A stretch of 64,000 nt of DNA from Myxococcales bacterium (GCA_016717005.1 JADJUF010000039.1:806001-870000), one strand, 5' to 3'. Shown: positions 1 to 9,985, counted from the stretch's first letter. Numbers and translations are program-made. The notes: generated from the sequence alone by a model not told the origin.

Positions 1-418
1 CCTCCTCGGCGCCGAGGCTCCCGACCGAGCGGACCGCGACCGCGTCGGGGCCGCCCTCGAACAGCCGGTCGATGACCGAGGCGTCGAAGACCACGTCGCC
101 GTCGACCAGGAAGAACGCGCGCCCGTCGACGTGGGGCCGGGCCAGCGCCAGCGACGCGGCGGTGCTGGTGGTCTCGTAGGCGGGGTTCTCGACGAAGGTG
201 ACGTCGAGGTGGGGGAACCAGCGCGCGACGGCCGCGCGCACGTGCAGCTGCAGGTGACCGATCACGATGACGATCTGGTCGACGCCGGCGCGCACCAGCG
301 TCGTCAGCGTCCGGCGCAAGATCGGCACGCCGGCCACCGGCACCAGCGTCTTGGGCGCGTGGTCCACGTGTGGGCGCAAGCGCCCGTCGTAGCCAGCTGC
401 GAGGATCACGGCCTTCAT
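1..418 (-). CDS. Sugar-phosphate/inositol-phosphate nucleotidyltransferase (partial, 3' end cut by window)
   Basis: Reading leftwards from an ATG at 418, 139 residues are visible before the window edge. The N-terminus has the nucleotidyltransferase signature AAGYDGRLRP (usual form GxGTRLRP), followed by APKTLVPVAGVPIL and a metal-binding VDGDVVFD segment near residue 110. This is the GT-A Rossmann fold of NTP_transferase enzymes, which activate a phosphorylated sugar or polyol with a nucleotide in the cytoplasm. It is divergently oriented from a CDP-alcohol phosphotransferase with 251 bp between the start codons. In some archaea and bacteria a CTP:inositol-1-phosphate cytidylyltransferase is fused to such an enzyme, so a cytidylyltransferase role is attractive. 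That is inference; a hexose-1-phosphate substrate cannot be excluded from a partial protein. Confidence 0.85.
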   Translation of the reverse strand, partial: MKAVILAAGYDGRLRPHVDHAPKTLVPVAGVPILRRTLTTLVRAGVDQIVIVIGHLQLHVRAAVARWFPHLDVTFVENPAYETTSTAASLALARPHVDGRAFFLVDGDVVFDASVIDRLFEGGPDAVAVRSVGSLGAEE

Positions 419-492
419 CGCAGCCCTGGTGCCTGCAAGCGCCGTGCGCCCACACCGCGCCGCGATCCAGGCCGTGGACGGCCCTCGGGTGT

Positions 493-550
493 CGAAAACC
501 TGTCAACACCCACCCCTGGGCCCGCGTCAGTGCCGAAATCCTGTCACCAC
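493..550. repeat. Two 17-bp direct repeats in a divergent promoter region
   Basis: The copies at 493-509 and 534-550 share the pattern CGAAAnCCTGTCAnCAC and differ at two positions. They are 41 bp apart, close to four helical turns, which would put both on the same DNA face. They lie between the divergent nucleotidyltransferase and phosphotransferase genes and so look like an operator for a repressor or activator. No regulator is known. Confidence 0.5.
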
Positions 551-669
551 GTTCGGTGGTCGGGCCTACACAACACCGTCGGATCTGCGCGGCGCGCCGT
601 CCCGGGACCGGGGCTGGCTCCTCGTCCGGCCCTTGCACCCCCCGCGGCGTCAGGAGTACCTCTTTGCGC

Positions 670-1983
670 ATGAGCATCGCCGCCCTGGTCCTCGCCGACG
701 CCCCTGGCGCCGACGTCCGGGTCGTGGGGCTGTCTCTGGCCGAGCGGGCGCGCCGGGTCGCGACCCGCGCCGGCGCCCAGACCGTGCTGGTCGCCCGCGA
801 TCGCGCGGCGGTCGCCGACTGGTGGCGGGCCGCCGGCTGCGATCGCCTGCTGGTCATCCGGGCGACCGATCAGATGGTGCACACGCCGCTGGTCGCCCCG
901 CTGATCGCGTCGGAGTGTCCGCGCGCGGTGGCGGTGGCGCCGCCCGACGCGGCCGCCGCCGACGTGGCCGCGGGCGCCTACGCCGGCGCGCTGATCGTCC
1001 ACGGCGCGGCCGCCGAGGAGATGATCGCGGCCCTGGCCGCGGGCGGCGACGATCGCGCGCTCGGGGCCGAGCTGCTCGCCGCCGGCGCCGACGCCTGCGC
1101 GCACGACCGCATCGCCCGTCACCCCGCCACCACGCGCACCGAGCGGCGCGCCGCCGCGCGGCTCCTGTTCGAGGTGATCCACAAGCACCAGGACTACGAG
1201 ATCACCCGCTACCTGTTCCGGCCGGTGTCGACCCGGATGACCGCGGTGCTGGTGCGCACGCCGCTCACGCCCAACCAGGTGTCGAGCATCACCGCGGTCC
1301 TGGTCGTGCTGGGGTGCTGGCTGACCGCGCGCGGCTCGATGGGCGGCGCGATCGCCGGCTCGGCGGTGATGCTGGCCGCGGCCTACGTCGACTGCTGCGA
1401 CGGCGAGATCGCGCGGCTCAAGCTCCTGTCGTCGAAGTTCGGCGCCTGGCTCGACACCGTCGTCGACGAGCTGTCGCAGGTCGCCTACATGATCGCGCTG
1501 GGGCTGCACTGCCGCCAGTACTTCGGCGTCGACTACCTCGGCCACCACGGCCTCGATCCGTGGCGGCTGGCGATCATCGTCGGCGTCGTCACCTACGGCG
1601 TCACGATCTACTGCGTCTACTGGAACATCGTCGTGCTGGTCGGCTCGGCCAACAGCCAGGACTACATCAGCCGGTTCGAGATCACGCCCGGCGAGCGGCC
1701 CGGCACCGCGCGCCTGCGCCCGGTCACGACCCAGGCGATCATGCTCCCGCCCGACACCAACCCGGTGATCCGGTGGCTGGCGACCTACGCGCCGTACGTC
1801 GTGCGCAAGGACTTCATCACCTGGGGCGTGCTGGTGCTGGCGATCGCCCACCTGACCCAGGTGTCGTTCGGGCTGCTGGTCGTCGGCGGCGTGCTGTCGT
1901 CGACGGTGGTCGTGATCGATCACGCCCGCGCCCGCGCGCAGCTGTCGGAGCTCCGGCGGCGCGAGCTGGTGCTGGTGCGCTGA
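670..1983 (+). CDS. CDP-alcohol phosphatidyltransferase with N-terminal nucleotidyltransferase-like domain
   Basis: A 437-residue integral membrane enzyme. The CDP-alcohol phosphotransferase signature D-x2-DG-x2-AR-x8-G-x3-D-x3-D is complete, starting at D241 (DCCDGEIAR, then G-AWL-D-TVV-D), so the four catalytic/metal Asp residues are present. The family moves a phospho-alcohol from a CDP-linked donor onto a second alcohol with loss of CMP. Residues 1 to about 160 look like a degenerate GT-A nucleotidyltransferase domain without a clear catalytic loop. Hydrophobic segments fill the C-terminal 250 residues. The start at 670 is preceded by AGGAG at 651-655; an in-frame extension further upstream has no good ribosome site. 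The arrangement recalls the bifunctional inositol-phosphate cytidylyltransferase/di-myo-inositol-phosphate-phosphate synthase, here with a separate intact cytidylyltransferase candidate next door. The substrate is not determined. Confidence 0.88.
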   Translation: MSIAALVLADAPGADVRVVGLSLAERARRVATRAGAQTVLVARDRAAVADWWRAAGCDRLLVIRATDQMVHTPLVAPLIASECPRAVAVAPPDAAAADVAAGAYAGALIVHGAAAEEMIAALAAGGDDRALGAELLAAGADACAHDRIARHPATTRTERRAAARLLFEVIHKHQDYEITRYLFRPVSTRMTAVLVRTPLTPNQVSSITAVLVVLGCWLTARGSMGGAIAGSAVMLAAAYVDCCDGEIARLKLLSSKFGAWLDTVVDELSQVAYMIALGLHCRQYFGVDYLGHHGLDPWRLAIIVGVVTYGVTIYCVYWNIVVLVGSANSQDYISRFEITPGERPGTARLRPVTTQAIMLPPDTNPVIRWLATYAPYVVRKDFITWGVLVLAIAHLTQVSFGLLVVGGVLSSTVVVIDHARARAQLSELRRRELVLVR

Positions 1984-2005
1984 CGAGCGGCGCGCCGCGA
2001 GCGCG

Positions 2006-2506
2006 CTACTCGACGCGCTTGATCAGGTGGAAGCCGTAGTCGGACTCGACCACGCCGACCTCGTCGACGTCGAGCCGCAGGCCGAGCTGACGGAACTCGA
2101 TCACGAGCTGGGCGTCGGGGCTGACGTCGTACGACTCGCCGGTGTCGGCGCTGCCGGGGTCTTCGGAGTGCGCGTGCATCAGCTGCTCGAAGTCGGCGCC
2201 GGCCGCGACCTGCTTCTGGAGCGCGCGGATCTCGCGCTCGGCGTCGCGCTTGGTCCGGGCCAGCGCGCGGGCGTCGGCGCCGCCCTTGCCCTCGACCTTG
2301 TCCTTCCACGAGATCAGGATGTGCTTGACCTTGGCGTGGTTGGTGCGCGGCTCGCGCCGGAGGATCTCGGTCGAGACGACCGTCGCGGTCGCGAGCTGGT
2401 TGCCGCCGATCTTGTTGTTCATCGTCGGTCCGGACATGCCGGTGGGGCCGCAGGCGACGACGGGGACGGCGAGGGCGAGGGCGAGGAGGATGGGCGAGGC
2501 GCGCAT
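2006..2506 (-). CDS. Parvulin-type peptidyl-prolyl isomerase lipoprotein
   Basis: A 166-residue protein starting with a lipoprotein signal peptide (MRASPILLALALAVPVVAC; lipidated Cys in a VVAC lipobox). The rest is one PpiC/rotamase domain: the KVKHILISWKD strand at the beginning, a long Arg/Ala/Lys helix, the FEQLMHAHSEDPGS segment, and the closing GVVESDYGFHLIKRVE. Parvulins catalyse cis-trans isomerisation of X-Pro bonds, and membrane-anchored forms help fold exported or outer-membrane proteins. The SurA and PrsA N-terminal chaperone domains are absent, so this is a minimal anchored isomerase. It is convergent with the upstream phosphotransferase gene, with 22 bp between their ends. Confidence 0.85.
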   Translation of the reverse strand: MRASPILLALALAVPVVACGPTGMSGPTMNNKIGGNQLATATVVSTEILRREPRTNHAKVKHILISWKDKVEGKGGADARALARTKRDAEREIRALQKQVAAGADFEQLMHAHSEDPGSADTGESYDVSPDAQLVIEFRQLGLRLDVDEVGVVESDYGFHLIKRVE

Positions 2507-2566
2507 GGCGGCGTAGAAGCTAGCAGACCCCTTGCGCCCGTGCGCGAACGGCGGCAGGGTGCGCCG

Positions 2567-2911
2567 ATGTCGAGCCACGAGACGGATCGCCCGGTCGCCG
2601 CCAGCGAGCTCCTGACGCTGCTGCCGGCGCGCGTGTGGCACCTGACGTCGAACGGGGGCGACCTGTGGTGCCGGCGGCCGTACTCGTTCTTCTTCTCGAG
2701 CGATCAGGCCGCGACCGCGTTCGCGGCCGCGCTCGGCGTCGGCGGCGAGCTGTGGCCGATCGGCCTCGACGCCAGCGCGGTCGTCACCAGCGAGTTCCTG
2801 GCCGGGCTGCGCGAGCTCGACGTCACCCGGATCTTCCTCGACCCCGAGATCGATCCCGCGTCGGGCGACGTGCACGGACGGATCTTGCGGCTCGAGGCGC
2901 TGATCAACTGA
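2567..2911 (+). CDS. Hypothetical protein, 114 aa
   Basis: A small soluble protein divergent from the parvulin lipoprotein (60 bp between starts). No signal peptide or membrane segment is visible. The N-terminus reads MSSHETDRPVAASEL and the middle contains an aromatic patch, PYSFFFSSDQAA. The C-terminal half alternates hydrophobic and acidic residues, as in a small alpha/beta domain. I do not recognise the family. Codon use is the same as in neighbouring genes (strong G/C at third positions), which supports real coding. It is convergent with the HEAT-like gene 12 bp downstream. Confidence 0.6.
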   Translation: MSSHETDRPVAASELLTLLPARVWHLTSNGGDLWCRRPYSFFFSSDQAATAFAAALGVGGELWPIGLDASAVVTSEFLAGLRELDVTRIFLDPEIDPASGDVHGRILRLEALIN

Positions 2912-2923
2912 CGCGCCCGGGCG

Positions 2924-3799
2924 TCACGACGAGCCGATCAGCTTGCGCAGGAACGGCACGACCTGCTTGGCCGTGACCTCCTCGGCCACCGCCATCACGC
3001 AGTCGCGCATGCCGGAGGCGATCGACGCCGGATCGGTGCTGGTGATCGCCTTGGCCGAGCCCGAGGCCGACGCGGCCCGCTGCGCCGCCCACTTCTCGGC
3101 GCCGTCGACCCCGGCCCACGGCGCCACCCGCACGGACACCGTACAGGTGATCTCGGCCTGGTTGCCGCGCTTCTGCACGGCCAGGGCCGAGATCGTGGGG
3201 GCCACCAGGAACCCGCGTGACCCCGCCGCGGTGAGCTGCTGCTCGGTCGGCGGCCGGCCCGGCCACTCGGTCGCGACGCCAGGCGCGCGCCGCGCGACCG
3301 TGACGCGCACGGTCTTGACCAGCCGCTCGACCGCGTCGCGCGGGGCCTTGCTCGACAGGTCGACGCCGACGCCGAGGTGGACGTAGACCGCCGGCGCATC
3401 GCCGACCGGCGCCGACCGGGCCAGCGCCGCGATGATCTCGCGCGACCGCGCGGCCAGCTCGCGGACCTTGCGATCGGACTCCTTGCCGGCCTCGGTGAGC
3501 GCCGCGAGCGCGAGATCGCGCGCCGCCCCGGGCGTGCTGGCGTCGACCGACTTGCCCAGCGCCAGCGCGGCCACCCGTCGGATCTGCACCTCCTGGTCGC
3601 GGCGCAGCCCGTCGACGAGCGCGCGCACGGCCCGCGCGTCGTGGCTCTTCGACAGCGCCAGCACCGCCGCCAGCCGGCGCTTGTAGCCGGGCGCGCTCGC
3701 GAGCTGCCGGGCCTCGTCGTCGATCGCGTCGGCGCGCACGGCTGACGCGAAGCCCGCCAGCGCGAGCGTCGCGATCACCACTACCAGCGCGGCGCGCAC
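2924..3799 (-). CDS. Exported HEAT-repeat-like protein
   Basis: A 291-residue protein from a GTG start at 3799, chosen because it gives a compact signal peptide (MRAALVVVIATLALAGFASAVRA, cleavage after about residue 23). Residues 25-140 are helical repeats of HEAT/PBS-lyase type (RRLAAVLALSKSHDARAVRALVDGL, then VQIRRVAALALGKSVD), which are usually protein-docking scaffolds. The C-terminal half is beta-rich with no recognised motif. It probably acts in the periplasm. An in-frame start further upstream would bury the signal peptide and is less likely. It ends 12 bp from the end of the convergent small gene. Function unknown. Confidence 0.7.
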   Translation of the reverse strand: MRAALVVVIATLALAGFASAVRADAIDDEARQLASAPGYKRRLAAVLALSKSHDARAVRALVDGLRRDQEVQIRRVAALALGKSVDASTPGAARDLALAALTEAGKESDRKVRELAARSREIIAALARSAPVGDAPAVYVHLGVGVDLSSKAPRDAVERLVKTVRVTVARRAPGVATEWPGRPPTEQQLTAAGSRGFLVAPTISALAVQKRGNQAEITCTVSVRVAPWAGVDGAEKWAAQRAASASGSAKAITSTDPASIASGMRDCVMAVAEEVTAKQVVPFLRKLIGSS

Positions 3800-3946
3800 G
3801 TCTCCGATCGTAACACGTCGATCGACGGATCTCCCGTCGACGAACGGCGCGCGATCACGCCCGCGTGCGACGTTGGCCCACACCGGATCCAGCCGCGCGC
3901 GCACGCGGCGTCCGGCGGCGCTTCGCGCTGCGGGGTGAGCCAGGGC

Positions 3947-4960
3947 TCAATCGCCGGTGCCGAGGCCGCCCAGGATCGAGCCCTCGCCCGGGCCGCCGAG
4001 CACACCGGCGGCGACGATGCGCCGGGCCAGGCGCGCGAACGGCAGCGACTGCAGCCAGATCTTGCCAGGTCCGGTCAGCGTGGCGAAGAACAGGCCCTCG
4101 CCGCCGAACAGCGCGCTCTTGAGCCCGCCGATCCACTGGATGTCGTAGTTGACCCGCGGCTCGAACGCGACCAGGCACCCGGTGTCGACCCGCAGCACCT
4201 CGCCGGCCGCGAGCTCCCGGGCGACGATCGTGCCGCCCGCGTGGACGAACGCCAGCCCCTGCCCCTCGAGCTTCTGCAGGATGAAGCCCTCGCCGCCGAA
4301 CAGCCCGGCGCCGATCTTCTTCTGCAGCGCGACGCCGACCTTGATCCCGCGGGCCGCGCACAGGAACGCGTCCTTCTCGCACAGGAGCGTGCCGCCGAGC
4401 GACGCCAGATCCATCGCGACGATCTTGCCGGCGTACGGCGCCGCGAACGCGACCTTGCGCCGCTCGCCGCTGCGGTTCTCGTAGATCGTCATGAACAGCG
4501 ACTCGCCGGTGACCGCGCGCTTGCCGGCGGCGACCAGCTTGGCGAAGAACCCGGCCTGCTCGGCCTGGCGGGTGCCGTCGCCGAGCACCGTCTGCATCTC
4601 GATGCCGGGATCCATGTAGAAGAACGCGCCGGCCTCGGCCACCGCCGCCTCGCCAGGATCGAGCGTGATCTCGACGAACTGCATCTCCTCGCCGATCACC
4701 TCGTAGTCGATCACGTCGGCGGCCAGCGGCACCGGCGCCGGGCCCGGCGGCGGCGGCGGCGGTGGCGGCGCCGCGTTGCCGAACGCCGCGGCGAACCACG
4801 GCACCTGCAAGATCGGCGTCCACCTGGCCAGGCTCGGCCCGTAGACGTAGGCGGTCTGCGCCAGCTGGCCCGCGCGGATCTGGCCGATCACCTGCTGCGC
4901 GGTCAACGGCCCCTGCTGGTTGCCGTTGATGCCGATGTACCAGAGCGTGTTCTCGTGCAC
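3947..4960 (-). CDS. GYF_2 / AIM24-family protein
   Basis: A 337-residue cytoplasmic protein. Residues 1-55 form a GYF_2 (DUF4339) domain, seen from WYIGINGNQQGPLTAQQVIGQI, a module thought to bind proline-rich peptides. A run of eight or more prolines follows near residue 65. Residues 80-310 form an AIM24 (TIGR00266-like) domain with the family's glycine-rich repeats: AEAGAFFYMDPGIEMQT, GESLFMTIYENRSG, GLFGGEGFILQKLEG and SALFGGEGLFFATLTG. AIM24 proteins have a TRAP-like beta fold and no firmly established bacterial function; mitochondrial relatives affect inner-membrane architecture. A GYF_2 domain next to a polyproline linker could allow self-association. The gene appears monocistronic. 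Confidence 0.85.
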   Translation of the reverse strand: MHENTLWYIGINGNQQGPLTAQQVIGQIRAGQLAQTAYVYGPSLARWTPILQVPWFAAAFGNAAPPPPPPPPGPAPVPLAADVIDYEVIGEEMQFVEITLDPGEAAVAEAGAFFYMDPGIEMQTVLGDGTRQAEQAGFFAKLVAAGKRAVTGESLFMTIYENRSGERRKVAFAAPYAGKIVAMDLASLGGTLLCEKDAFLCAARGIKVGVALQKKIGAGLFGGEGFILQKLEGQGLAFVHAGGTIVARELAAGEVLRVDTGCLVAFEPRVNYDIQWIGGLKSALFGGEGLFFATLTGPGKIWLQSLPFARLARRIVAAGVLGGPGEGSILGGLGTGD

Positions 4961-5040
4961 GCGGGCGACCCTACACTGGGCCCGGCGGCGTGTGGCGTCG
5001 ATCGCTTGGCGTCCGGACCTGGGTCGGCGATAACACGGTC

Positions 5041-5904
5041 ATGACGAGCGGGCGGCTGACCGCAGTGCTGGTGGGCGTGCTCGCGGCGTGCGGCGAGAAC
5101 GCGCCCGCGACCTCCGGCGCGCTGGCGCTCGATCCGCCGGCGCTGGCGCTCCCGGCCGGGCGCGAGGCGATCGTGACGGCGATCCCGCGCGACGACAGCG
5201 GGGCGCTGGCGCTGTCCGCAGCGCCGACCTGGACGGTGCGGGACCCGGCGGTGCTGACGATCACCCCGCTCGGCGGTGGCCAGCTGCTGCTCCACGGCGC
5301 CGCGCCGGGCTCGACGGTGGTGACCGCCACCATCGACGGCGCCGACGCCGCGGCGGCGGTGACCGTGACGACCGCGGCGCAGGTCGGCCTGACCGTGACG
5401 CCGGCGACCGCGGCGATCCGCTCCGACGAGTGCGTCGCGTTCACCGCGAACGCGCGCTACTCCGACGGCACGACCGCGCCGCTCGATCCGTTCGAGGTCG
5501 ACTGGGCGGTGTCCGGGCCCCGCGGGCCGACGCCGCCCGACGGGGTCGTCTGCCCGGTCGGCGTGGTCGGGACCCACACCGTCTGGGCCACGCACCAGCA
5601 GTTCGTCGCCAGCGCCGCGCTGACGGTCGCGCGCGCGCCGGTCGTCGAGCTGCAGATGTTCGTGCCGCACCTGCTGCTGACCGGCACCGGCGCCAGCGGG
5701 TTCGTGCTCGCGGTCCTCACCGACGGCTCCAGCTACGAGGTCACCCGCCTGGCCGCGTGGAGCTCGAGCGCGCCCGACGTCGCGTCGGTCGACGGCGTCG
5801 GGGGCGTGCACGGCCACAGCCCCGGCACCGCGATCATCGCGACCGAGTTCGAGAGCGTGCGCACCACCGCGCCGGTCGAGATCGTCGACACCTTCCCGCC
5901 GTGA
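5041..5904 (+). CDS. Lipoprotein with bacterial Ig-like (BIG_2) domains
   Basis: A 287-residue exported protein. The N-terminus MTSGRLTAVLVGVLAACGEN has a lipobox (VLAAC). Three Ig-like units follow; the last shows the BIG_2 hallmark W-SS-APDVASVDGVGGVHGHSPGTAIIATEFE, with earlier units at about residues 25-110 and 115-195. Such domains are surface or periplasmic spacers and adhesion modules. The 51 nt of open frame upstream of the ATG lack a ribosome site and a signal peptide. It is divergent from the AIM24 gene (80 bp between starts) and precedes another lipoprotein gene by 69 bp. Confidence 0.75.
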   Translation: MTSGRLTAVLVGVLAACGENAPATSGALALDPPALALPAGREAIVTAIPRDDSGALALSAAPTWTVRDPAVLTITPLGGGQLLLHGAAPGSTVVTATIDGADAAAAVTVTTAAQVGLTVTPATAAIRSDECVAFTANARYSDGTTAPLDPFEVDWAVSGPRGPTPPDGVVCPVGVVGTHTVWATHQQFVASAALTVARAPVVELQMFVPHLLLTGTGASGFVLAVLTDGSSYEVTRLAAWSSSAPDVASVDGVGGVHGHSPGTAIIATEFESVRTTAPVEIVDTFPP

Positions 5905-5973
5905 GCCCGCGCCGACGCCGGGCGCTCGCGATCGGCGGTTGATCGGGCGCGGGCGCCGCGCTACCACCCGGCC

Positions 5974-6540
5974 ATGCTCCACCGCTGGCTCGCCGCGTCG
6001 TCCCTCCTGATCGCGGCGTGCGCCCCGGCCTACAAGCCGGTGACCCGCAACGTCCGCGCGCAGGACGTCGGCACCGATGATCGCACGCGCCTGACCGCGC
6101 GGTTCCTGTGGGACGACGGCACGCCCGAGTACGCGCCGCCCGGGACCTCGCCCGAGGTCGTCACCGACGTCGCGACGCTGGGCCGGCTCGACGATCGGCT
6201 GTGCGTGCGGTTCGAGATGCGCACCGGCGCCAAGCACGACGCGCCGTTCGGCGAGTGGAGCCCGACGATCAACGGCGAGCCGGTGTTCCCCGAGCAGGAG
6301 ACCTCGGCCCAGTCGGTCTACTCGGTCGACGGCGAGCGCACGGTCTTCGACGCCTCGTACATCGCGCGCGGCTTGGCCGGCGCGCTGACGATCACCGAGC
6401 CCACCACCGATCAGTACGCGGTCATCCACCGGATCGCGTGGTTCTGCCCGACCACCTCGGCGCCGAAGCTCGAGTTCAAGCTGCGCCGCACCTACGCGTC
6501 GCTCAAGGCCACGCAGGGGTTCATCTGGACCATCCAGTGA
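5974..6540 (+). CDS. Hypothetical lipoprotein, 188 aa
   Basis: Starts with MLHRWLAASSLLIAACAP, a clear lipoprotein signal with the lipidated Cys near residue 16. The mature part is polar and beta-rich (LDDRLCVRFEMRTGAKHDAPFGEWSP) and has two further Cys residues in different segments that could form a disulfide. No family is recognised. It follows the Ig-like lipoprotein gene and ends 50 bp before the histidine kinase gene, so it could be co-transcribed with either. Confidence 0.65.
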   Translation: MLHRWLAASSLLIAACAPAYKPVTRNVRAQDVGTDDRTRLTARFLWDDGTPEYAPPGTSPEVVTDVATLGRLDDRLCVRFEMRTGAKHDAPFGEWSPTINGEPVFPEQETSAQSVYSVDGERTVFDASYIARGLAGALTITEPTTDQYAVIHRIAWFCPTTSAPKLEFKLRRTYASLKATQGFIWTIQ

Positions 6541-6590
6541 TCGGGTCGGCGCCGCCGGAATCGCCGCGGCGCGGCGCCGGTTGATCGATC

Positions 6591-8002
6591 GTGCGCCTGA
6601 CCGCGAGGTTCCTGATCGCCTTCGTGGTCGCGCTGGCGCTGGCGCTCGGCGTCACGACGTGGCGCAACCTCGAGCGCGAGCGCGCGCTGTTCGACGCCGA
6701 CCTCCGCCACGACGCGCGCCGGGTCGGCCAGCTGGTGGCGCAGGTGTACGAGCACGCCGCCGCCCGGGGCGGGCCCGCCGCCGCCGCCGCCGCGCTGGCC
6801 GCGGCCCAGGTCGCGCACGCCGACTTCACCGTGACCCGCGTCGCGACCACCGCGGTCCCGCCCGCGATCGCCACCGAGCTGGCCGCCGGGCGCACCGCCG
6901 CGGTCCGGAACGAGCGCGCGCGCCCCGACGGCCGGCTCGACATGTTCGTGCCGCTCGAGCCCGGCGCGGTCCTGCGGGTCTCCAGCTCGCTGGCGGCCGA
7001 GCGCCGCTACCTGGCGCAGACCAAGACCCGGATGATCTGGCTGGCGCTGGCCGCCCTGACCCTGGCCGCGGTCGCCACGTCCGCGCTCGGGGTCGTGCTG
7101 ATCGCGCGCCCGACCCGCGAGCTGGTGGCCAAGGCCCGGCGCGTCGGCGCCGGCGACTTCGCCGCGCCGCTGCGGCTGCGCCACCGCGACGAGCTCGGCG
7201 AGCTCGCGATCGAGATCAACCTGATGACCGAGCACCTCGCCGCCGCGCGCGTCCGGATCGAGGCCGAGTCGACGGCCCGCGTGGCCGCGGTCGAGCAGCT
7301 GCGCCACGCCGACCGCCTGGTCACGGTCGGCAAGCTCGCGGCCGGCATCGCGCACGAGCTGGGCACGCCGCTCAACGTGATCGAGGGCCGCGCGCGGATG
7401 ATCGAGACCGGCGACGCGGTCGGCGACGAGATCGGCGACAGCGCCCGGATCGTCGTCGAGCAGGCCCGGCGGATCACCCGGATCATCCGGCAGCTCCTCG
7501 ACTTCGCCCGCCGCGGCGGCAGCGACAAGGTCGCGACCGAGCTGGCGCCGCTGGCGCGCCAGGCGGTCGAGCTGATGGCCGCGTCGGCGCGCACCGCCGG
7601 CGTGACGCTGGTCGCGCCGGCCCCGTGCGACGTGCGCGCGCGGGTCGACGCCGCGCAGCTGCAGCAGGTGTTGACCAACCTGATCGGCAACGCCGTCCAC
7701 GCGACCCCAGCCGGCGGCGCCATCACGGTCACGGTCCGCGCCGACGCGCGCGCGCGCCCGTCGCACGGCGACGCCGCGCCCCAGCCGACCGCGGTGATCG
7801 AGGTCGCCGACACCGGCGTCGGCATGGACCCGGCGGTGCGCGAGCGGATCTTCGAGCCGTTCTTCACCACCAAGCCGGTCGGCGCCGGCACCGGCCTGGG
7901 GCTGGCCGTGGTCCACGGCATCGTCGCCGACCACGGCGGCTGGGTCGACGTCAGCTCGACCCCGGGCCACGGCAGCCGGTTCGCCGTCCACCTGCCGGTG
8001 TC

Positions 8003-8006
<4 letters not shown>
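6591..8006 (+). CDS. Membrane sensor histidine kinase (NtrB/AtoS/ZraS type)
   Basis: A 471-residue sensor from a GTG start. The first membrane segment is residues 5-24 and the second about 145-170, enclosing a roughly 115-residue periplasmic sensor region without a recognisable fold. A HAMP domain follows (RPTRELVAKARRVGAGDFAAPL). The HisKA dimerisation helix carries the phospho-acceptor H255 in GKLAAGIAHELGTPLN. The ATPase domain has the N box (QVLTNLIGNAVHA), G1 (DTGVGMDP), F box (IFEPFFTTKP) and G2 (GTGLGLAVVHGIV). It autophosphorylates on His and passes the phosphate to a response regulator. Its stop overlaps the ATG of the NtrC-type gene (ATGA), so the two are almost certainly a cognate, translationally coupled pair. 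Confidence 0.95.
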
Positions 8007-9364
<1,358 letters not shown>

Positions 9365-9398
9365 GGGTCCGGCATCGCGCGTGCAGTGAGTCCGCGGC

Positions 9399-9827
9399 AT
9401 GCGCCGTGCACCAGACCTGCGAAACCACCGCTCCGACCCGCCCATCGCCCTGCTGGCCGAAGACGACGACGAGCTCCGCGCGCTGATCGCGCGCCACCTC
9501 CGCCGCGCCGGCTACGACGTGATCGAGGCCGGCACCGGCCGCCAGCTGCTCGAGCTGCTGGTCGAGCACGTGCTGCCGCCGCTCGACGCCGGTCAGCCCG
9601 GCGCCCGGCTGGTGATCACCGACGTGCGCATGCCCGGGCGCACCGGGCTCGAGGTGCTGTGCCTGCTCCGGCGCGTCGACGTCGGCATCCCGATCGTGAT
9701 CATCACGGCGTTCGGCGACCCGGCGCTGCACGCCGAGGCCCGCGACCTCGGCGCGTCGGCGGTGCTCGACAAGCCGCTCGACCTCGACGCGCTGGTCGAC
9801 ACCGCGCGCGCGCTGGCCCCGCTGTGA
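9399..9827 (+). CDS. Single-domain response regulator (CheY-like)
   Basis: A 142-residue stand-alone receiver. It has the acidic pocket LLAEDDDELRAL (D22-D24), phospho-acceptor D75 in VITDVRMPG, T in IITAFGD and K in VLDKPLD. No output domain follows, so it probably acts through protein contacts or as a relay or phosphate sink. It begins 34 bp after the NtrC-type gene and is probably in its operon. It is paralogous to the receiver at 10270: both share the AEDDDELR start, VIEA-x-TG, and an unusual insertion of about ten residues before the phosphorylation site. The pair probably arose by duplication within this cluster. Confidence 0.9.
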   Translation: MRRAPDLRNHRSDPPIALLAEDDDELRALIARHLRRAGYDVIEAGTGRQLLELLVEHVLPPLDAGQPGARLVITDVRMPGRTGLEVLCLLRRVDVGIPIVIITAFGDPALHAEARDLGASAVLDKPLDLDALVDTARALAPL

Positions 9828-9836
9828 CGTGGGGCG

Positions 9837-9868
9837 GGGCATCGTGCCCGCGCGGGGCGATCTGCCCC
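9837..9868. promoter_or_regulatory. Two adjacent dyads, candidate activator sites upstream of a sigma-54 promoter
   Basis: GGGCA-TCG-TGCCC (9837-9849) and GGGGC-GATCT-GCCCC (9854-9868) are inverted repeats whose centres are 18 bp apart. They lie about 65-95 bp upstream of the predicted transcription start of the sigma-54 promoter at 9908-9923, the usual place for NtrC-type enhancer sites. The neighbouring NtrC-type regulator is the obvious candidate binder. In such GC-rich DNA, short dyads also occur by chance. Confidence 0.4.
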
Positions 9869-9907
9869 ATCGCGGCGCGCCCACGCGCTGCGCGGGGCCG
9901 CCGCCGC

Positions 9908-9923
9908 TGGCACCGCCGATGCA
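9908..9923 (+). promoter_or_regulatory. Sigma-54 (RpoN) promoter
   Basis: The sequence TGGCACCGCCGATGCA matches the consensus TGGCACGNNNNTTGCW at all positions except the seventh and twelfth, and has the essential GG (-24) and GC (-12) at correct spacing. The predicted start is near 9934, about 50 nt before the ATG of the small secreted protein at 9986. A sigma-54 activator gene and its kinase lie immediately upstream. Confidence 0.7.
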
Positions 9924-9985
9924 CTAGCCCGGCGCCAGCGACGACCATGTCGGCCGTCGCAGGAGAGGACCCACAGGAGCTCGCC

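Noticed and set aside
6581..8002. A long frame in line with the NtrC-type gene, running through the histidine kinase region
   Set aside because: It is Arg/Gly/Pro-rich low-complexity translation in a different frame from the kinase motifs; the true regulator start is the ATG at 8003 overlapping the kinase stop.
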